From the NCBI GenBank assembly GCA_021784635.1, contig JAJYHS010000073.1, positions 1-6,381 of the forward strand: 6,381 nucleotides of DNA, in the 5' to 3' direction. Positions 5,471 through 6,381 of the stretch are shown here, one piece after another. The stretch's first letter is position 1; every line of letters begins with the position of its first letter. The stretch comes from a bacterium. GTDB lineage: Bacteria > Bdellovibrionota > Bdellovibrionia > Bdellovibrionales > UBA1609. The notes below the pieces were generated by a model. It ran no database searches and had not been told where the DNA came from. It was given only the letters and a program-made list of their open reading frames with translations. The translations under genes were made by a program, and so were the position numbers.

Positions 5471-5497
5471 AAACATTTGGCTTCGTCTTCAATGTTT
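5471..5497. repeat. inverted repeat in the lipoprotein leader
   Basis: The arms AAACATT (5471-5477) and AATGTTT (5491-5497) are exact complements around a 13-bp centre, 28 to 54 bp upstream of the lipoprotein ATG. CACAA (5468-5472) and TTGTG (5502-5506) give a second, wider pairing. The AT-rich stem is weak as RNA, so an operator-like protein site is as likely as a hairpin. Confidence 0.35.
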
Positions 5498-5609
5498 ACA
5501 ATTGTGCAAAAGGCGTGCTCGCGTAAACGAAATATACAAGACGTGAACGGGGCACAGGTGTCTAAATCGCGAAAATCGTATGACAGTTGAACGTTACATT
5601 TTGATACGG

Positions 5610-5622
5610 TCTCAATTTGAGA
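5610..5622. repeat. short dyad downstream of dsbD
   Basis: TCTCAA and TTGAGA flank a single central T, 20 to 33 bp after the dsbD stop-codon end of the gene. With one central base it cannot form a full hairpin, so it looks more like a small protein-binding dyad than a terminator. Chance is a reasonable alternative. Confidence 0.25.
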
Positions 5623-5642
5623 TCGATATGACTCGGCGGCTT

Positions 5643-6381
5643 TTATTTAGCTCGGAGTGCGGTTTTCATGTGTCTAAGAAATTGCGGCGGATCTTCGTAA
5701 CCTGTCACGGTGAGATTGCGCTCCCATCGGCCGTCTTTTGCGAAAAAGAGGACATAAGGAAGGCCCGCGATATCGTATTTCTTCTGGAGTCTATTTAATT
5801 CAGGTGACGGCGATGTGGCATCAAATTTAAGCCAAACAAAAGACCGTCCCAATTTTAGAACAGCGGGATTAGTAAAAGTATATTTTGCCAACTCAGCGCA
5901 AGCGAGGCACCAATCGGCGCGAAAGTCGACAATAACGGGTTTATGTGCCGCTGCTGCTTTTTCTAAATGAGCGCCCGAATACATTGCCCATTTCGGGCCG
6001 AGAGCGACAGCAGTAGTGTGTCCCGGGTTAAAATGTACGGGTGACCAAAACGGAGCGCTGGCTTTGAGGGCAAAAATAACCCCCAAAACAAGTAAAACTC
6101 GCGCGGTATAACGTTGAACGCGAGAACCTTTGCTGCGCGATAAGGCGCCAAAAAATACAGCAATGGCAACCAAGGCAACCGCCGCAAGGGAGTTAAATAG
6201 TAGTGGGCTCGTCACGGGGCGAATGTAATAAAAGGCCATCGCAATCATAACTGTGCCAAATAAAATTTTAACCTGCTCCATCCAGGGGCCCGACCGCGGT
6301 AACTTTTGCCAAAGCGATTGAAAAGTTCCAATAAGCAAAAATAGTTGGCCAAATCCGAGAGCAAATGTGAAAAGCAAGAAA
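5643..6381 (-). CDS. dsbD: thiol:disulfide interchange protein DsbD, C-terminal part
   Basis: DsbD carries reducing power from cytoplasmic thioredoxin across the inner membrane to periplasmic thiol proteins. Only about 245 C-terminal residues are in the window; the frame stays open at the right edge, so the N-terminal periplasmic domain and first membrane helices, including the membrane cysteines, lie outside. Visible are the end of the membrane domain with LFTFALGFG and the signature SGPWMEQVKILFG (29-41, numbered from the codon at 6377), membrane segments at about 5-19, 36-51, 62-79 and 93-108, then the periplasmic thioredoxin domain from about 130. This carries DFRADWCLAC (151-160) with the redox pair C157/C160, KYTFTNP (165-171), and the cis-Pro loop GLPYVLFF (205-212). 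E. coli DsbD has the same layout with CVAC. The stop TAA is at 5643-5645. It could instead be a shorter ScsB/CcdA-thioredoxin fusion; the visible part fits DsbD. Confidence 0.92.
   Translation of the reverse strand, partial: FLLFTFALGFGQLFLLIGTFQSLWQKLPRSGPWMEQVKILFGTVMIAMAFYYIRPVTSPLLFNSLAAVALVAIAVFFGALSRSKGSRVQRYTARVLLVLGVIFALKASAPFWSPVHFNPGHTTAVALGPKWAMYSGAHLEKAAAAHKPVIVDFRADWCLACAELAKYTFTNPAVLKLGRSFVWLKFDATSPSPELNRLQKKYDIAGLPYVLFFAKDGRWERNLTVTGYEDPPQFLRHMKTALRAK

Larger units (their letters stand above)
5444..5642. other. 199-bp intergenic spacer between dsbD and the lipoprotein gene
   Basis: This is the largest non-coding stretch in the window. I see no convincing gene in it. It contains an inverted repeat close to the lipoprotein start (5471-5497), an 8-bp palindrome ACAATTGT (5498-5505) and a short dyad near the dsbD stop (5610-5622). 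A TATATT resembling a -10 box lies on the minus strand at 5536 to 5531 but lacks a good -35 at normal spacing. The lipoprotein promoter probably lies here; dsbD may end with a weak or factor-dependent terminator. Confidence 0.5.

Noticed and set aside
5580..5798. A plus-strand open frame of 72 codons starting in the spacer downstream of dsbD.
   Set aside because: Most of it is antisense to dsbD; there is no ribosome binding site and no recognisable protein.

Overview
The window looks like a stretch of chromosome from a Gram-negative bacterium, most likely a member of the Bdellovibrionota (Bdellovibrio-like). This is an inference. The main clue is a lipoprotein signal ending in F-Q-N-C-G, a form I associate with Bdellovibrio lipoproteins. 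Supporting signs are a periplasmic DsbD relay, a second lipoprotein with a normal lipobox, and many small lineage-specific proteins. I see no transposase, integrase, tRNA, rRNA, CRISPR array or phage gene. The region reads as ordinary but very compact chromosome, not a mobile island.

Layout from left to right. smpB (trans-translation) is on + and its 5' end is abnormal. A HAMP-domain inner-membrane protein follows on -, and its 3' end overlaps the smpB 3' end by 71 nt. From a 55-bp divergent spacer, a two-gene + unit starts: a lipoprotein with a striking 11-residue aromatic repeat, then a class I SAM-dependent methyltransferase overlapping it by 8 nt. Facing these on - is a second two-gene unit, an unrecognised 270-aa protein followed by an RluB-type 23S rRNA pseudouridine synthase. 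These two genes overlap by 29 nt, and the synthase 3' end overlaps the methyltransferase 3' end by 29 nt.

Across another short divergent spacer lies a 150-aa coiled-coil protein on +. It converges, with a 7-nt gap, on a Thr/Asn/Asp-rich lipoprotein on -, and a small stem-loop sits at the junction. A spacer of about 200 bp with dyad symmetries separates that lipoprotein from the C-terminal part of dsbD on -, which runs off the right edge.

Two genes concern the ribosome (smpB, rluB) and four concern the envelope (HAMP protein, two lipoproteins, dsbD). No single pathway links them, and I do not see a convincing new multi-gene system. The items most worth a second look are the hendecad lipoprotein, the damaged-looking SmpB N-terminus, the hexanucleotide repeat inside the acidic lipoprotein, and the unknown protein translationally overlapped with rluB.
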